Source: Pseudolabrys taiwanensis (GTDB taxonomy: Bacteria; Pseudomonadota; Alphaproteobacteria; Rhizobiales; Xanthobacteraceae). From it: a stretch of DNA of 64,000 nucleotides. Made by a program: the position numbers and the translations under genes. The notes below the pieces were generated by a model. The model made no database searches and was not told the origin of the DNA. It was given only the letters and a program-made list of their open reading frames with translations. The DNA lies in the NCBI RefSeq assembly GCF_003367395.1, contig NZ_CP031417.1, forward strand, positions 4,799,501 through 4,863,500. Reading direction: 5' to 3'. Of the stretch, positions 9,003 through 17,977 are shown in pieces. Each line of letters begins with the position of its first letter. Positions within the stretch are counted from its first letter, which is position 1.

Positions 9003-10973
9003 GTGGCGTTGGGCGCCGCCGGTCAGGCTGATACGTTTGCGAAGCTGTTGATCCGCAACGCCGATCTGTACGGCGCGCGGCCGGCCATGCGGCACAAGGA
9101 CCTGGGCATCTGGCAAAGCTGGACCTGGCAGGACACGCTGGCGATCGTGCGTGCCTATGCCGTGGGCCTGCACAAGCTCGGCCTCAAGCGCGGCGAGACC
9201 ATTGCCATCGTCGGTGCCAACCGGCCGAAGCTCTATTGGTCGGTGATGGCGGCGCAGATGATGGGCGCGATCCCGGTGCCGGTCTATGCCGACGCCGTCG
9301 CCAACGAACTCGCCTTTGTGCTCAACCATGCCGAGGTGCGCTTTGCCGCGGTGGAGGACCAGGAACAGGTCGACAAGATCCTGCAGGTGCAGGAGCAACT
9401 GCCGAAACTCGAGCAGGTGCTGTACGACGAGCCACGCGGCCTGCGCGACTACGACCATGCCCGCTTGCATGCGATCGACAGTGTGATCGCCAACGGCCGC
9501 AAGGCGCTGGCCGAAGATGCCGCGGCGCGCGCGTGGCTGGATGACGAAATTGCCGCCGGCAAGGGGTCCGATCCGTCCATCATCCTCTACACCTCCGGCA
9601 CGACCGGCACCTCGAAAGGCGTGGTGCTGTCGAACGAGCGCTCGATCAAGGCCGCGTCCGATACGGTGGCGTTCGATCATCTGACCGAGCAGGATGTCGC
9701 GCTCGCGTATCTGCCGCTGGCCTGGGTCGGCGACCACTATCTCAATTACGCGCAAGGCATGGTCGCGGGTTTTTGTCTCGCCTGTCCGGAAAGCGCCGAT
9801 ACGGCGATGGCGGACCTGCGCGAGATCGGTCCCAGCTTCTACTTCGCGCCGCCGCGCACGCTCGAACTGCTGCTGACGCGCGTGATGATCCGCATGGAGG
9901 ACGCCGGCCTCCTCAAGCGTAAGCTGTTCCATTATTTCATCGGCGTCGCGCGGCGTTATGGCGAGCGCATCCTCAACGGCGAGCCGGTGCCGCTGCAGGG
10001 GCGGCTGCTCTATGGGCTCGGCAATCTGCTCATTTACGGGCCGCTCAAGAACGTGCTTGGCTTCACGCGCGTGCGCACGGCCTACACCGCCGGCGAGGCG
10101 ATCGGTCCGGATCTGTTCGCCTTCTACCGCTCGATCGGCCTGAACCTGAAGCAGCTCTACGGTCAGACCGAGGCGTTCCTCTACGTCACCGCGCAGCCGG
10201 ACGGCGCCATCTACTCCGATACGGTCGGCCCGGCCTGCCCGAATGTCGATATCCGCATCGCCGACAATGGCGAGGTGCTGTTCAAGTCGCCCGGCATGTT
10301 CACCGGTTATTTCAAGGATGCCGAGAAGACCGCCGAGGCGCTGACGCCCGACGGTTTCGTCAAGACCGGCGACGCCGGCTTCTTCGACGAGAAGACCAAG
10401 CAGCTCAAGATCATTGATCGCGCCAAGGACGTCGGCAAGCTCACCGACGGCACGTTGTTCGCGCCGAAATACATCGAGAACAAGCTCAAGTTCTTCCCCA
10501 ATATCCGGGAGGCCGTGGCCTTCGGCGACAAGCGCGATTTCGTCTGCGTGATGCTCAACATCGATCTCACCGCGGTGAGCAGCTGGGCCGAGCGCAACAA
10601 CGTCGTCTACGCTTCGTATCAGGAATTGGCCGGTCATCCGCTCGTCTACGACATGCTCGAGAAACACGTCGCCGAGGTGAACCGCTCGCTCGCCGCCGAC
10701 AAGATGATGGCGGGCGCGCAAATCAGGCGCTTCCTGATCCTGCATAAAGAACTCGATGCCGACGATGGCGAACTGACGCGGACACAGAAAGTGCGCCGCA
10801 ACTTCATTGCCGAGCGCTACGCGCCGCTCATCACCGCGTTCTACGACGGCTCGAGCGAGGCCGATATCGCGACCGAGGTGACGTTCGAAGACGGCCGCAA
10901 GGGCGTGATCAAGGCGCGGGTGAAGATTAGGGACATGCAGCCGGTGTCGCCGACGTTGGAGAAGGCGGCATGA
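9003..10973 (+). CDS. long-chain fatty-acid/aryl acid--CoA ligase (AMP-forming)
   Basis: The 656-residue protein is an ANL-superfamily ligase. It has the P-loop IILYTSGTTGTSKG, the adenine motif LKQLYGQTE, and KTGDAGFFDEKTKQLKIIDR for the hinge and ribose contact. A catalytic-lysine region follows near the C-terminus. The reaction converts an acid, ATP and CoA to the acyl-CoA. It starts at a GTG preceded by GGGAGGAGGGG. Ligases of this long type often stand first in rhizobial Liv-importer clusters, as here (livG begins 200 bp downstream across a repeat), which suggests it activates the imported acid. Substrate is inferred only from context. Confidence 0.9.
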   Translation: MALGAAGQADTFAKLLIRNADLYGARPAMRHKDLGIWQSWTWQDTLAIVRAYAVGLHKLGLKRGETIAIVGANRPKLYWSVMAAQMMGAIPVPVYADAVANELAFVLNHAEVRFAAVEDQEQVDKILQVQEQLPKLEQVLYDEPRGLRDYDHARLHAIDSVIANGRKALAEDAAARAWLDDEIAAGKGSDPSIILYTSGTTGTSKGVVLSNERSIKAASDTVAFDHLTEQDVALAYLPLAWVGDHYLNYAQGMVAGFCLACPESADTAMADLREIGPSFYFAPPRTLELLLTRVMIRMEDAGLLKRKLFHYFIGVARRYGERILNGEPVPLQGRLLYGLGNLLIYGPLKNVLGFTRVRTAYTAGEAIGPDLFAFYRSIGLNLKQLYGQTEAFLYVTAQPDGAIYSDTVGPACPNVDIRIADNGEVLFKSPGMFTGYFKDAEKTAEALTPDGFVKTGDAGFFDEKTKQLKIIDRAKDVGKLTDGTLFAPKYIENKLKFFPNIREAVAFGDKRDFVCVMLNIDLTAVSSWAERNNVVYASYQELAGHPLVYDMLEKHVAEVNRSLAADKMMAGAQIRRFLILHKELDADDGELTRTQKVRRNFIAERYAPLITAFYDGSSEADIATEVTFEDGRKGVIKARVKIRDMQPVSPTLEKAA

Positions 10974-11000
10974 CGCGGGCCGTCGCACGCCGGCCTTTCT

Positions 11001-11148
11001 TTCCCTCCCCCCGCGAAGCGGTGGGGAGGGTCGGTTCATATCGCGATAGCGATATGAACCGGGGTGGGGGGCGCTTTGCCACCTGCAAGAATCCCCCCCA
11101 CCCCCGACCCCTCCCCACCACTCGCTTCGCTCGCGGGGGGAGGGGAGC
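11001..11148. repeat. palindromic intergenic repeat (family B, CCCTCCCC type)
   Basis: The unit runs from CCCTCCCCCCGCG to CGCGGGGGGAGGGG, with complementary ends. In the middle lies a near-perfect palindrome, GGTTCATATCGCGA followed by TAGCGATATGAACC. The same kind of element is at 12021, 15779 and 19150. It sits between two genes that appear to belong to one transcription unit. Confidence 0.75.
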
Positions 11149-11172
11149 AGAAGCGCGCGGCGGAGCGTTGCC

Positions 11173-11976
11173 ATGAGAGCCCCGAGCAGCGGTCCGGAGA
11201 TTGCGGCCGGCGACGTGCTCCTCGCGGTGGAGAACGTGTCGCTGGCGTTCGGCGGCGTCAAAGCGGTCACCGACGTTTCGTTCGACATCCGCAAGGGCGA
11301 GATCCGCGCCATCATCGGCCCGAACGGCGCGGGCAAGACGTCGATGCTGAACATCATCAACGGCTTCTATCAGCCGCAACAGGGCCGCATCACGTTCAAG
11401 GGCAAGACACGGCCCAAGATGCAGCCCTATGAGGCGGCCGAAGGCGGCATCGGCCGCACCTTCCAGAACGTCGCGTTGTTCCGCGGCATGACCGCGCTCG
11501 ACAACATCATGGCGGGCCGTACGCTGAAGATGAAGCGGGGCTTCTTCTGGCAGCTCTTCCGCTACGGCCCGGCCATGCGCGAGGAGGTCGAGCACCGGCT
11601 GTTCGTCGAGGAGATCATCGACTTCCTCAAGATCCAGGAGATCCGCCGCACGCCGGTCGGCCGCCTGCCGTATGGCCTGCAAAAGCGCGTCGAGCTTGGC
11701 CGCGCGCTCGCCATGGAGCCGGAGCTGCTGCTGCTCGACGAGCCGATGGCCGGCATGAACATCGAGGAGAAGGAGGACATGTCGCGCTTCATCCTCGATG
11801 TGAACAACTACTACGGCACGACGATCGCGTTGATCGAGCACGACATGGGCGTCGTCATGGATCTGTCCGACCGTGTCGTGGTGCTCGACCACGGCGTCAA
11901 GATCGCCGACGGCACGCCGGACGAGGTCAAGCGCGATCAGGCGGTGATCGATGCGTATCTCGGTGTGGCGCATTGA
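11173..11976 (+). CDS. livG: branched-chain-type ABC transporter ATPase LivG
   Basis: The 267-residue protein is an ABC ATPase of the LivG class. It has Walker A GPNGAGKTS near residue 55, a Q-loop (GRTFQNVALF), the signature region LPYGLQKRVELGRAL (a LivG-like variant of LSGGQ), Walker B LLLLDEPMAGM, and the switch His in IALIEHDMG. The C-terminus (DEVKRDQAVIDAYLGV) is the usual LivG ending. With livF it energises the LivHM channel at the cytoplasmic face. The gene is second in the plus-strand cluster after the ligase. Homologues in this setting import aryl or short branched acids; the real ligand cannot be read from sequence. Confidence 0.92.
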   Translation: MRAPSSGPEIAAGDVLLAVENVSLAFGGVKAVTDVSFDIRKGEIRAIIGPNGAGKTSMLNIINGFYQPQQGRITFKGKTRPKMQPYEAAEGGIGRTFQNVALFRGMTALDNIMAGRTLKMKRGFFWQLFRYGPAMREEVEHRLFVEEIIDFLKIQEIRRTPVGRLPYGLQKRVELGRALAMEPELLLLDEPMAGMNIEEKEDMSRFILDVNNYYGTTIALIEHDMGVVMDLSDRVVVLDHGVKIADGTPDEVKRDQAVIDAYLGVAH

Positions 11977-12020
11977 GGATTGATGACGTGAGCAAAGAGC
12001 GCGCGACAGGCACGGCATCG

Positions 12021-12140
12021 TTCCCTCCCCCCTTGCGGGGGAGGGTTAGGGAGGGGGGTAAACTGCAAGCACGTCGCTTGGTGCTTACCCCCCTCCCGAC
12101 CGGCCTGCGGCCGGTCGACCTCCCCCGCAAGGGGGGAGGT
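12021..12140. repeat. palindromic intergenic repeat (family B)
   Basis: The element carries TTCCCTCCCCCCTTGCGGGG at one end and CCCCGCAAGGGGGGAGG at the other, plus an inner ACCGGCCTGCGGCCGGT hairpin. It fills nearly all the gap between livG and livH. Confidence 0.75.
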
Positions 12141-12169
12141 GGGGGCTGCGGCAAGCGGCGAGGGCGTTG

Positions 12170-13153
12170 ATGGACATCCTCTACAAAATCCTCATCGATC
12201 CCTTCGTGCAGATGGGCGCGGCGCCGGATCTGTTGGTGCAGACCTTGTGGGAAGGGCTCGTCGGCGGCGTGCTCTACGCGCTGATCGCCCTCGGCTTCGT
12301 GCTGATCTTTAAGGCTTCCGGCGTGTTCAATTTCGCCCAGGGCATCATGGTGGTGTTCGCCGCGCTCACCTTGGTCGGCGTCTACGAGGCCTTGAGCAGT
12401 TGGGGCGTGCCGCGCGGTATGCTCGCCGCTTATCTCGCGCTCGCGGTTGCGATCCTGGTCATGCTCGGCCTCGCCTTCGCGGTCGAGCGTGTGATGCTGC
12501 GGCCCTTGGTCAATCAGCCCGACATCATCCTGTTCATGGCGACGTTCGGGCTCACCTATTTCCTCATCGGCCTCGGCGAACTCGTGTTCGGCGGCAATCC
12601 CAAGCGCATGATCGCCGGCGATCTCGGCCTGCCGAGCGGCAGCTACGACATCAAGATGGCCGGCGGTTTCGTCAGCTTGCAGAAGATCGACATTGCCGCG
12701 GTGATTATCGTTTCCGTCATGGTGGCGGGGCTCGGCTTCTTCTTCCAGCGCACGCGTATCGGCCGCGCGCTCCGCGCCGTCGCCGACAGCCACAAGGCGG
12801 CCTTGTCGGTCGGCATCTCGCTCGAACAGATCTGGGTCGTGGTCTGGTTCGCCGCCGGCATTGTCGCGCTGGCCACCGGCATCATGTGGGGCGCACGCTC
12901 GGAGGTGTCGTTCTCGTTGCAGATCATCGCGCTCAAGGCGTTGCCGGTGCTGATCCTCGGCGGCTTCACCTCGATCCCGGGCGCCATTGTCGGCGGCCTC
13001 ATCATCGGCATCGGTGAGAAGCTCGGCGAATTCTACTGGGGGCCGCTGCTCGGCTCCGGCATCGAGAGCTGGCTCGCTTACTTCATCGCGCTCGCTTTCC
13101 TGCTGTTCCGGCCGCAGGGACTGTTCGGCGAGAAGATCATCGAGAGGATTTGA
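12170..13153 (+). CDS. livH: branched-chain-type ABC transporter permease LivH
   Basis: The 327-residue inner-membrane permease has about eight to nine hydrophobic segments. The conserved LivH stretch is present: FVLIFKASGVFNFAQG near residue 45, GRALRAVADSHKAALSVGI (EAA-like loop contacting the ATPase), and ALPVLILGGFTSIPGAIVGG near the end. It forms the translocation channel with LivM. The ATG at 12170 is preceded by GCGAGGGC; a TTG one codon earlier is also possible. The gene is separated from livG and livM by palindromic repeats, so co-transcription passes through these structures. Confidence 0.92.
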   Translation: MDILYKILIDPFVQMGAAPDLLVQTLWEGLVGGVLYALIALGFVLIFKASGVFNFAQGIMVVFAALTLVGVYEALSSWGVPRGMLAAYLALAVAILVMLGLAFAVERVMLRPLVNQPDIILFMATFGLTYFLIGLGELVFGGNPKRMIAGDLGLPSGSYDIKMAGGFVSLQKIDIAAVIIVSVMVAGLGFFFQRTRIGRALRAVADSHKAALSVGISLEQIWVVVWFAAGIVALATGIMWGARSEVSFSLQIIALKALPVLILGGFTSIPGAIVGGLIIGIGEKLGEFYWGPLLGSGIESWLAYFIALAFLLFRPQGLFGEKIIERI

Positions 13154-13177
13154 GGGATGACGAAGGAACAGTGCCGT

Positions 13178-13213
13178 CCCCCTGAGGTGCGAGCGCAGCG
13201 AGCCTCGAAGGGT
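13178..13213. repeat. short inverted repeat between livH and livM
   Basis: CCCCCTGAGGTGCGAGC is followed by GCAGCGAGCCTCGAAGGG. The two halves are partly complementary (GAGG...CCTC, GCTCGC-type core). This is a common short intergenic element in Rhizobiales; here it lies within the liv operon. Confidence 0.5.
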
Positions 13214-13253
13214 CGCGGCGCGGCCGCCATTAGCCTCCGTACGGGGACTTGAA

Positions 13254-14330
13254 ATGCTCTATCGCGAAGCCGGCCAGTTCAAGACGAGCTACGTCGCCGA
13301 TCAGGCGATCTTCCCGATCCGGCAGGACCGCATCGGCCTTGCGCTGATCCTGCTCATCGCCTTCGTCGTGCTGCCGCTGACGGCGTCGGACTTCTTCCTC
13401 AGCGTGGTCATGGTGCCGCTGCTCATTTTCTCGCTGGCGGCGATCGGCTTGAACATTCTCACCGGCTACACGGGCCTGCTCTCGCTCGGCACCGGCGGCT
13501 TCATGGGGGTGGGCGCGTTCGCCTGCTACAAGCTGACCAGCATCTTTCCCGAGGTGAATATCGTCATTTGGATTCTGGTGTCGGGGCTGTTCGCCAGCGG
13601 CGTCGGCATTCTGTTCGGCCTGCCGTCGCTGCGCATCAAGGGCTTTTACCTGGCGGTGGCGACGCTCTCGGCACAGTTCTTCCTCGATTGGGCTTTCGTG
13701 CGCCTGCCGTGGCTCGTCAATTATAACATCTCCGGCGCCATCGAGGTGCCGACGCGCACTTTGTTCGGCATTCCGGTGACGGGCCCGAACGCGACGCCGC
13801 AGGTCCGCTATCTGGTCATTCTCGGCGTCGTGACTTTGTTGACCTGGTTCGCGTCGAACCTCGTGCACGGCCGTATCGGCCGCAGCTGGATGGCGGTGCG
13901 CGACATGGATCTCGCCGCCGAGCTGATGGGCATCAGACTCTATCGTACCAAGCTCCTGGCCTTCGCCGTGTCCTCTTACTTCTGCGGCGTCGCCGGCGCG
14001 CTGATGGTCTTTCTCTGGTACGGCAGCGCCGAGCCGGGCGTGTTCGGCATCGACCAGTCGTTCTTCATTCTGTTCATGGTCATCATCGGTGGTCTGGGCA
14101 GCCTCATCGGTTCGTTCTTCGGCGCCGGATTGATTTACGGCCTGCCGATCATCCTGCGCGGTTTCGTGAACGCCGTCGGTCTCGAGATTGCACCGGCCAC
14201 CGTCGAACATCTGACGTTCATGACCGTCGGCGCCTTGATCGTCTTTTTCCTCATCATCGAGCCCGAGGGGCTTGCACGCCTTTGGCAGATCGCGAAGCAA
14301 AAACTGAGGGTCTGGCCATTCCCGTACTGA
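13254..14330 (+). CDS. livM: branched-chain-type ABC transporter permease LivM
   Basis: The 358-residue permease has about ten hydrophobic stretches and the LivM hallmarks: NILTGYTGLLSLGTGGFMGVGA near residue 65, LPSLRIKGFYLAVATLSAQF near 125, the EAA-like loop GRSWMAVRDMDLAAELMGI near 205, and FFILFMVIIGGLGSLIGSFFG near 265. It pairs with LivH in the inner membrane. The start is an ATG at 13254 in weak ribosome-binding context (GGGGACTTGAA). It belongs with livG, livH, livK and livF in one gene order typical of Liv-type clusters with an attached ligase gene. Confidence 0.92.
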   Translation: MLYREAGQFKTSYVADQAIFPIRQDRIGLALILLIAFVVLPLTASDFFLSVVMVPLLIFSLAAIGLNILTGYTGLLSLGTGGFMGVGAFACYKLTSIFPEVNIVIWILVSGLFASGVGILFGLPSLRIKGFYLAVATLSAQFFLDWAFVRLPWLVNYNISGAIEVPTRTLFGIPVTGPNATPQVRYLVILGVVTLLTWFASNLVHGRIGRSWMAVRDMDLAAELMGIRLYRTKLLAFAVSSYFCGVAGALMVFLWYGSAEPGVFGIDQSFFILFMVIIGGLGSLIGSFFGAGLIYGLPIILRGFVNAVGLEIAPATVEHLTFMTVGALIVFFLIIEPEGLARLWQIAKQKLRVWPFPY

Positions 14331-14407
14331 CAGTGCAGACTGAGCGTCAAATTCCGCCATGCGCGGAGCGCCTTAAACGGGCGTGAAAACATAAAGGGAG
14401 GATACCC

Positions 14408-15733
14408 ATGAGACTGCGAACATCCGTGCTTGCGGGTGCGCTGGTGGCGGCGACGATCTGCGTCTCCGCGCTGCCGGCTGCGGCGCAGGATTCCATCTAC
14501 GTACCGTTGTTCACTTACCGCACCGGTCCGTTCTCCGGCTCCGGCATCTTCATCGCCGAGGGCATGCACGACTACCTCGAAATGCTCAATCAGCGCGACG
14601 GTGGTATCGGCGGCGTCAAGCTGGCGATCGAGGAGTGCGAGACCGGCTACGACACCAAGAAGGGCCTCGAATGCTACGAGGCCGTCAAAGACAAGAAACC
14701 GGTAATGGTGAACCCGTGGTCCACCGGCATCACGCTGCCGCTCATTCCGCGCGCGGCGGTCGACAAGATTCCGGTGCTGTCGATGGCCTATGGCCTGTCG
14801 GCGGCCGCGATCGGCGACACCTTCCCGTGGATCTTCAATCCGCCGGCCACCTATTGGGACGGCCTGTCCATGATCCTCAGCTACATCGGCAACAAGGAAG
14901 GCGGGCTGGACAAGCTCAAGGGCAAGACGATCGGCTACATCTATCTCGACGCCGGTTTCGGCAAGGAGCCGATCCCGCTATTCGAGCAGTTCGCCAAGGA
15001 CTACGGCTTTACCTTGAAGCTCTATCCGGTCGCGGCGACCGAGATGCAGAACCAGTCGTCGCAATGGCTGAACGTGCGGCGCGACCGTCCCAACTACATG
15101 GTGATGTACGGCTGGGGCGCGCTCAATCCCACGGCCATCAAGGAAGCCGTGAAGATCAACTATCCGATGGACAAGTTCGTCTCGATCTGGTGGCCGAGCG
15201 AGGATGACGCGAAGTCGGCCGGCGACGGCGCCAAGGGCTTCAAAGAGCTCAATTGGCACGCCGTGGGCGCGAACTTCCCGGCGATTCAGGACATCAAGAA
15301 ATATGTCACCGACAAGAACCTGACCCAGACCGACAAGAACCATCTCGGCCAGGTGCTTTATAATCGCGGTGTCTATAACTCGATGCTGATCGCCGAAGCG
15401 ATCCGCAACGCGCAGAAGATCACCGGCAAGAAGGTGGTGACGGGCGAGGACGTGCGCCGCGGCCTCGAGACGCTGGACGTCGACAAGGCGCGGCTGAAGG
15501 AGATCGGCCTCGACGGCTTCACCGATCCGGTGAAGCTCACCTGCGCCGACCACAACGGCCACTTCCCGGCCTTCATGCAGGAATGGGACGGCACCAAGTG
15601 GGTCAAGGTGTCCGAGCCGATCAAGCCGGATATGGCCAAGGTCGGCCCGCTGCTCTCCGCCGCGGCGAAGGAGTACGTGGAGAAGAACACCGGCTGGCCG
15701 AAGCGCACCGAGGCCTGTGACAAGGCGTCGTGA
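14408..15733 (+). CDS. livK: Liv-type ABC transporter periplasmic substrate-binding protein
   Basis: The 441-residue protein starts with a Sec signal peptide (RLRTSVLAGALVAATICVSA, cleavage after AAAQ) and continues with a type I periplasmic-binding fold: IYVPLFTYRTGPFSGSG, an LNQRDGGIGGVKLAIEECETGYD segment and GKTIGYIYLDAGFGKE at the second lobe. An AGGGAGGATA ribosome-binding site lies before the ATG. It is longer than the classic LivK (about 370 residues), as is usual for members that bind aryl or fatty acids. Two cysteines near the end may form a disulfide. It delivers the ligand to LivHM. Confidence 0.9.
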   Translation: MRLRTSVLAGALVAATICVSALPAAAQDSIYVPLFTYRTGPFSGSGIFIAEGMHDYLEMLNQRDGGIGGVKLAIEECETGYDTKKGLECYEAVKDKKPVMVNPWSTGITLPLIPRAAVDKIPVLSMAYGLSAAAIGDTFPWIFNPPATYWDGLSMILSYIGNKEGGLDKLKGKTIGYIYLDAGFGKEPIPLFEQFAKDYGFTLKLYPVAATEMQNQSSQWLNVRRDRPNYMVMYGWGALNPTAIKEAVKINYPMDKFVSIWWPSEDDAKSAGDGAKGFKELNWHAVGANFPAIQDIKKYVTDKNLTQTDKNHLGQVLYNRGVYNSMLIAEAIRNAQKITGKKVVTGEDVRRGLETLDVDKARLKEIGLDGFTDPVKLTCADHNGHFPAFMQEWDGTKWVKVSEPIKPDMAKVGPLLSAAAKEYVEKNTGWPKRTEACDKAS

Positions 15734-15778
15734 ACAGAACGCCGATGCTTCGCATCGGCTATGGAGCGTAAGCGAGCC

Positions 15779-15863
15779 GGGGTGGGGGGCGTTGTGATTG
15801 CGATCACCCCACCCCGCTCACCTCGCTCCGCTCGGTGAGCGACCCTCCCCACAAGGGGGAGGG
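15779..15863. repeat. palindromic intergenic repeat (family B)
   Basis: GGGGTGGGGGGCGTTGTGA is followed by a TCACCCCACCCC arm, then GCTCACCTCGCTCCGCTCGGTGAGC, a separate hairpin of complementary GCTCACC/GGTGAGC arms, and CCCTCCCC...GGGGGAGGG. It lies between livK and livF. Confidence 0.7.
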
Positions 15864-15881
15864 TAAAGAAAGGCAGAGATC

Positions 15882-16724
15882 GTGACTTCTTCTGCAGCGA
15901 CAGCAAGCGTTGCCCCCGCGACGGAGACCATCCTCGCCCTCAACAACATCGAGGTGATCTACGATCACGTCATCCTGGTGTTGAAGGGCGTGTCGCTTGC
16001 TGTGCCGAAAGGCGGCATCGTCGCGCTGCTCGGGGCCAACGGCGCGGGCAAGACCACCACGCTGAAGGCGATCTCGAATCTGCTGCATGCCGAGCGTGGC
16101 GAGGTGACAAAGGGCTCGATCGTCTTCAACGGCGACGAGGTGCAGGCGCTGTCGCCGAACGAATTGGTGCGGCGCGGCTGCATCCAGGTGATGGAAGGCC
16201 GCCATTGCTTCGGCCATCTCACCATTGAAGAGAATTTGCTGACCGGCGCCTTCACGCGCCGCGACGGCAGCGCCGCGATCAAGCGCGACATGGACATGGT
16301 CTACGGCTACTTCCGCCGCCTGTCCGAGCGCAAGAATTCGCTCGCCGGTTACACTTCGGGCGGCGAGCAGCAGATGTGCGCCATCGGCCGCGCGTTGATG
16401 TCGCGGCCGAAGATGATCCTGCTCGACGAGCCGTCGATGGGACTCGCGCCGCAGATCGTCGAAGAGATCTTCGAGATCGTGAAGGACCTGAACGCCAAGG
16501 AAGGTGTGTCGTTCCTGCTCGCCGAGCAGAACACCAACATGGCGCTGAAGTACGCGACCTACGGCTACATCCTGGAGAACGGCCGCGTGGTGATGGATGG
16601 CGACGCGCGGTCGTTGTCGGAGAATGAGGACGTCAAGGAGTTCTATCTCGGCATATCGGAAGGCCGTCGCAAGAGCTTCCGCGAAGGCAAGCATTACCGG
16701 CGCCGCAAGCGCTGGCTGGCGTGA
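15882..16724 (+). CDS. livF: branched-chain-type ABC transporter ATPase LivF
   Basis: The 280-residue ABC ATPase has Walker A GANGAGKTTT near residue 50, signature YTSGGEQQMCAIGRAL, Walker B MILLDEPSMGLAP and switch region LAEQNTN. The C-terminus (DVKEFYLGISEGRRKSFREG, then a basic tail) is a longer version of the LivF ending. It starts with GTG after a weak AGGCAGAG site, fifteen bases past the repeat. It is the second ATPase of the importer; the next gene (a PaaK-like ligase) starts 19 bases after its stop, so the two are almost surely co-transcribed. Confidence 0.92.
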   Translation: MTSSAATASVAPATETILALNNIEVIYDHVILVLKGVSLAVPKGGIVALLGANGAGKTTTLKAISNLLHAERGEVTKGSIVFNGDEVQALSPNELVRRGCIQVMEGRHCFGHLTIEENLLTGAFTRRDGSAAIKRDMDMVYGYFRRLSERKNSLAGYTSGGEQQMCAIGRALMSRPKMILLDEPSMGLAPQIVEEIFEIVKDLNAKEGVSFLLAEQNTNMALKYATYGYILENGRVVMDGDARSLSENEDVKEFYLGISEGRRKSFREGKHYRRRKRWLA

Positions 16725-16743
16725 CAACAAGACGAAAGTGCCC

Positions 16744-17976
16744 ATGACCGACCATTACGACTCTCTGGAAACCCGGTCCCCCGCGATGCGTGCGCGCGGC
16801 GAGGCATCGGCGCTGCCGCAGATTCTCGTCCGCGCGCTGAAGGCGCCCGGCTGGGCCAAGCACCTCGCCGGCGTCAATCCGAAGGCCATCGAGTCGCGCG
16901 CGGCGCTCGCCACGCTGCCGGTGCTGCGCAAGTCCGATCTTGCCGCCTTACAGAAGGAGAATCCGCCGTTCGGCGGCTTCAACCTGACGCCGGCCAACAA
17001 GGCCAAACGCTTGCACATGTCGCCGGGCGCTTTGTTCGAGCCGGAAGGTCACGGCAAGGACTACGCCAACGCCGCGCGCGCATTGTTCGCCGCCGGCTTC
17101 CGCACAGGCGATATCGTGCACAACGCCTTCTCGTACCATCTCACGCCCGGCGCCTACATGCTGGAAGAGGGCGCCTTCGCGCTCGGCTGTGCCGTCATTC
17201 CCGGCGGCGTCGGCAATACCGAGCAGCAGCTCGACGCGATCGCCCATTACAAGCCGAGCGGTTATGTCGGCACGCCCGACTTCCTGAAGATCCTGCTCGA
17301 TACCGCGGATAAGACCGGCAAGGACGCATCGTCGATCAAGCGCGCGCTGGTGTCGGGCGCGGCCTTGCCGGCGTCGTTGCGCGACGAACTGGGCCGCCGC
17401 GGCGTCCAGGTGCTGCAATGCTACGCCACGGCGGAGCTCGGCGTGATCGCCTACGAGAGCAGCGCGCGCGAGGGCATGATCTGCAACGAGACCTTGATCG
17501 TCGAGATCGTGCGGCCGGGCACCGGCGAGCCGGTGACCGAGGGTGAGGTCGGCGAGGTGGTCGTCACCTCGTTCAACGCAGACTATCCGATGATCCGTCT
17601 CGCCACCGGCGATCTCTCGGCGTTCCTGCCGGGGCCGTCGCCTTGCGGCCGCACCAACCGGCGCATCAGAGGCTGGCTGGGCCGCGCCGATCAGACGGCG
17701 AAGGTGAAGGGCATGTTCGTCCACCCCAAGCAGGTGGCCGACGTCGGTGCGCGCCATCCCGAGCTCAAGCGGCTGCGGCTCGTGGTCGGCCGCGATTCCG
17801 AGCAGGACACGATGACGCTGATCGCGGAATGCGACGCGCCCGCAACGGCGTTGGAAAGCGCGGTCGGCGATACGCTGCAATCGGTGACCAAGCTCAAAGG
17901 CGCGGTGAAGCTGGTCGCGCCCGGCTCGCTGCCGAACGACGGCAAGGTGATCGCCGACGAACGGCCTGTTTCATGA
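16744..17976 (+). CDS. PaaK-like AMP-dependent ligase with altered P-loop
   Basis: The 410-residue product resembles phenylacetate--CoA ligases: an N-terminal LVRALKAPGWAKHL segment, LPVLRKSDL near residue 60, HYKPSGYVGTPDFL near 175, ALVSGAALPASLRDELGRRG near 205, CYATAELGVIAYE near 230, RLATGDLSAFL near 285, and KVKGMFVHPKQV in the C-terminal lid. The usual Ser/Thr/Gly-rich ATP loop (SSGTTG-like) is replaced by MSPGALFEPEG near residue 95. It overlaps no neighbour and follows livF by 19 bases. It may activate an aryl acid imported by the Liv system, or have lost full ligase activity. ATG at 16744 was preferred to an upstream in-frame start inside livF. Confidence 0.82.
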   Translation: MTDHYDSLETRSPAMRARGEASALPQILVRALKAPGWAKHLAGVNPKAIESRAALATLPVLRKSDLAALQKENPPFGGFNLTPANKAKRLHMSPGALFEPEGHGKDYANAARALFAAGFRTGDIVHNAFSYHLTPGAYMLEEGAFALGCAVIPGGVGNTEQQLDAIAHYKPSGYVGTPDFLKILLDTADKTGKDASSIKRALVSGAALPASLRDELGRRGVQVLQCYATAELGVIAYESSAREGMICNETLIVEIVRPGTGEPVTEGEVGEVVVTSFNADYPMIRLATGDLSAFLPGPSPCGRTNRRIRGWLGRADQTAKVKGMFVHPKQVADVGARHPELKRLRLVVGRDSEQDTMTLIAECDAPATALESAVGDTLQSVTKLKGAVKLVAPGSLPNDGKVIADERPVS

Positions 17977-17977
17977 T

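Noticed and set aside
8814-11360. Open frame of 848 codons on the minus strand
   Set aside because: It crosses the ligase gene, a repeat and part of livG; such a join has no sense and the product has shadow-type composition.
11001-12140. Repeated GC-rich palindromes as a CRISPR array
   Set aside because: Units are not evenly spaced, spacers are genes, and no cas gene is near. They are dispersed intergenic repeats.
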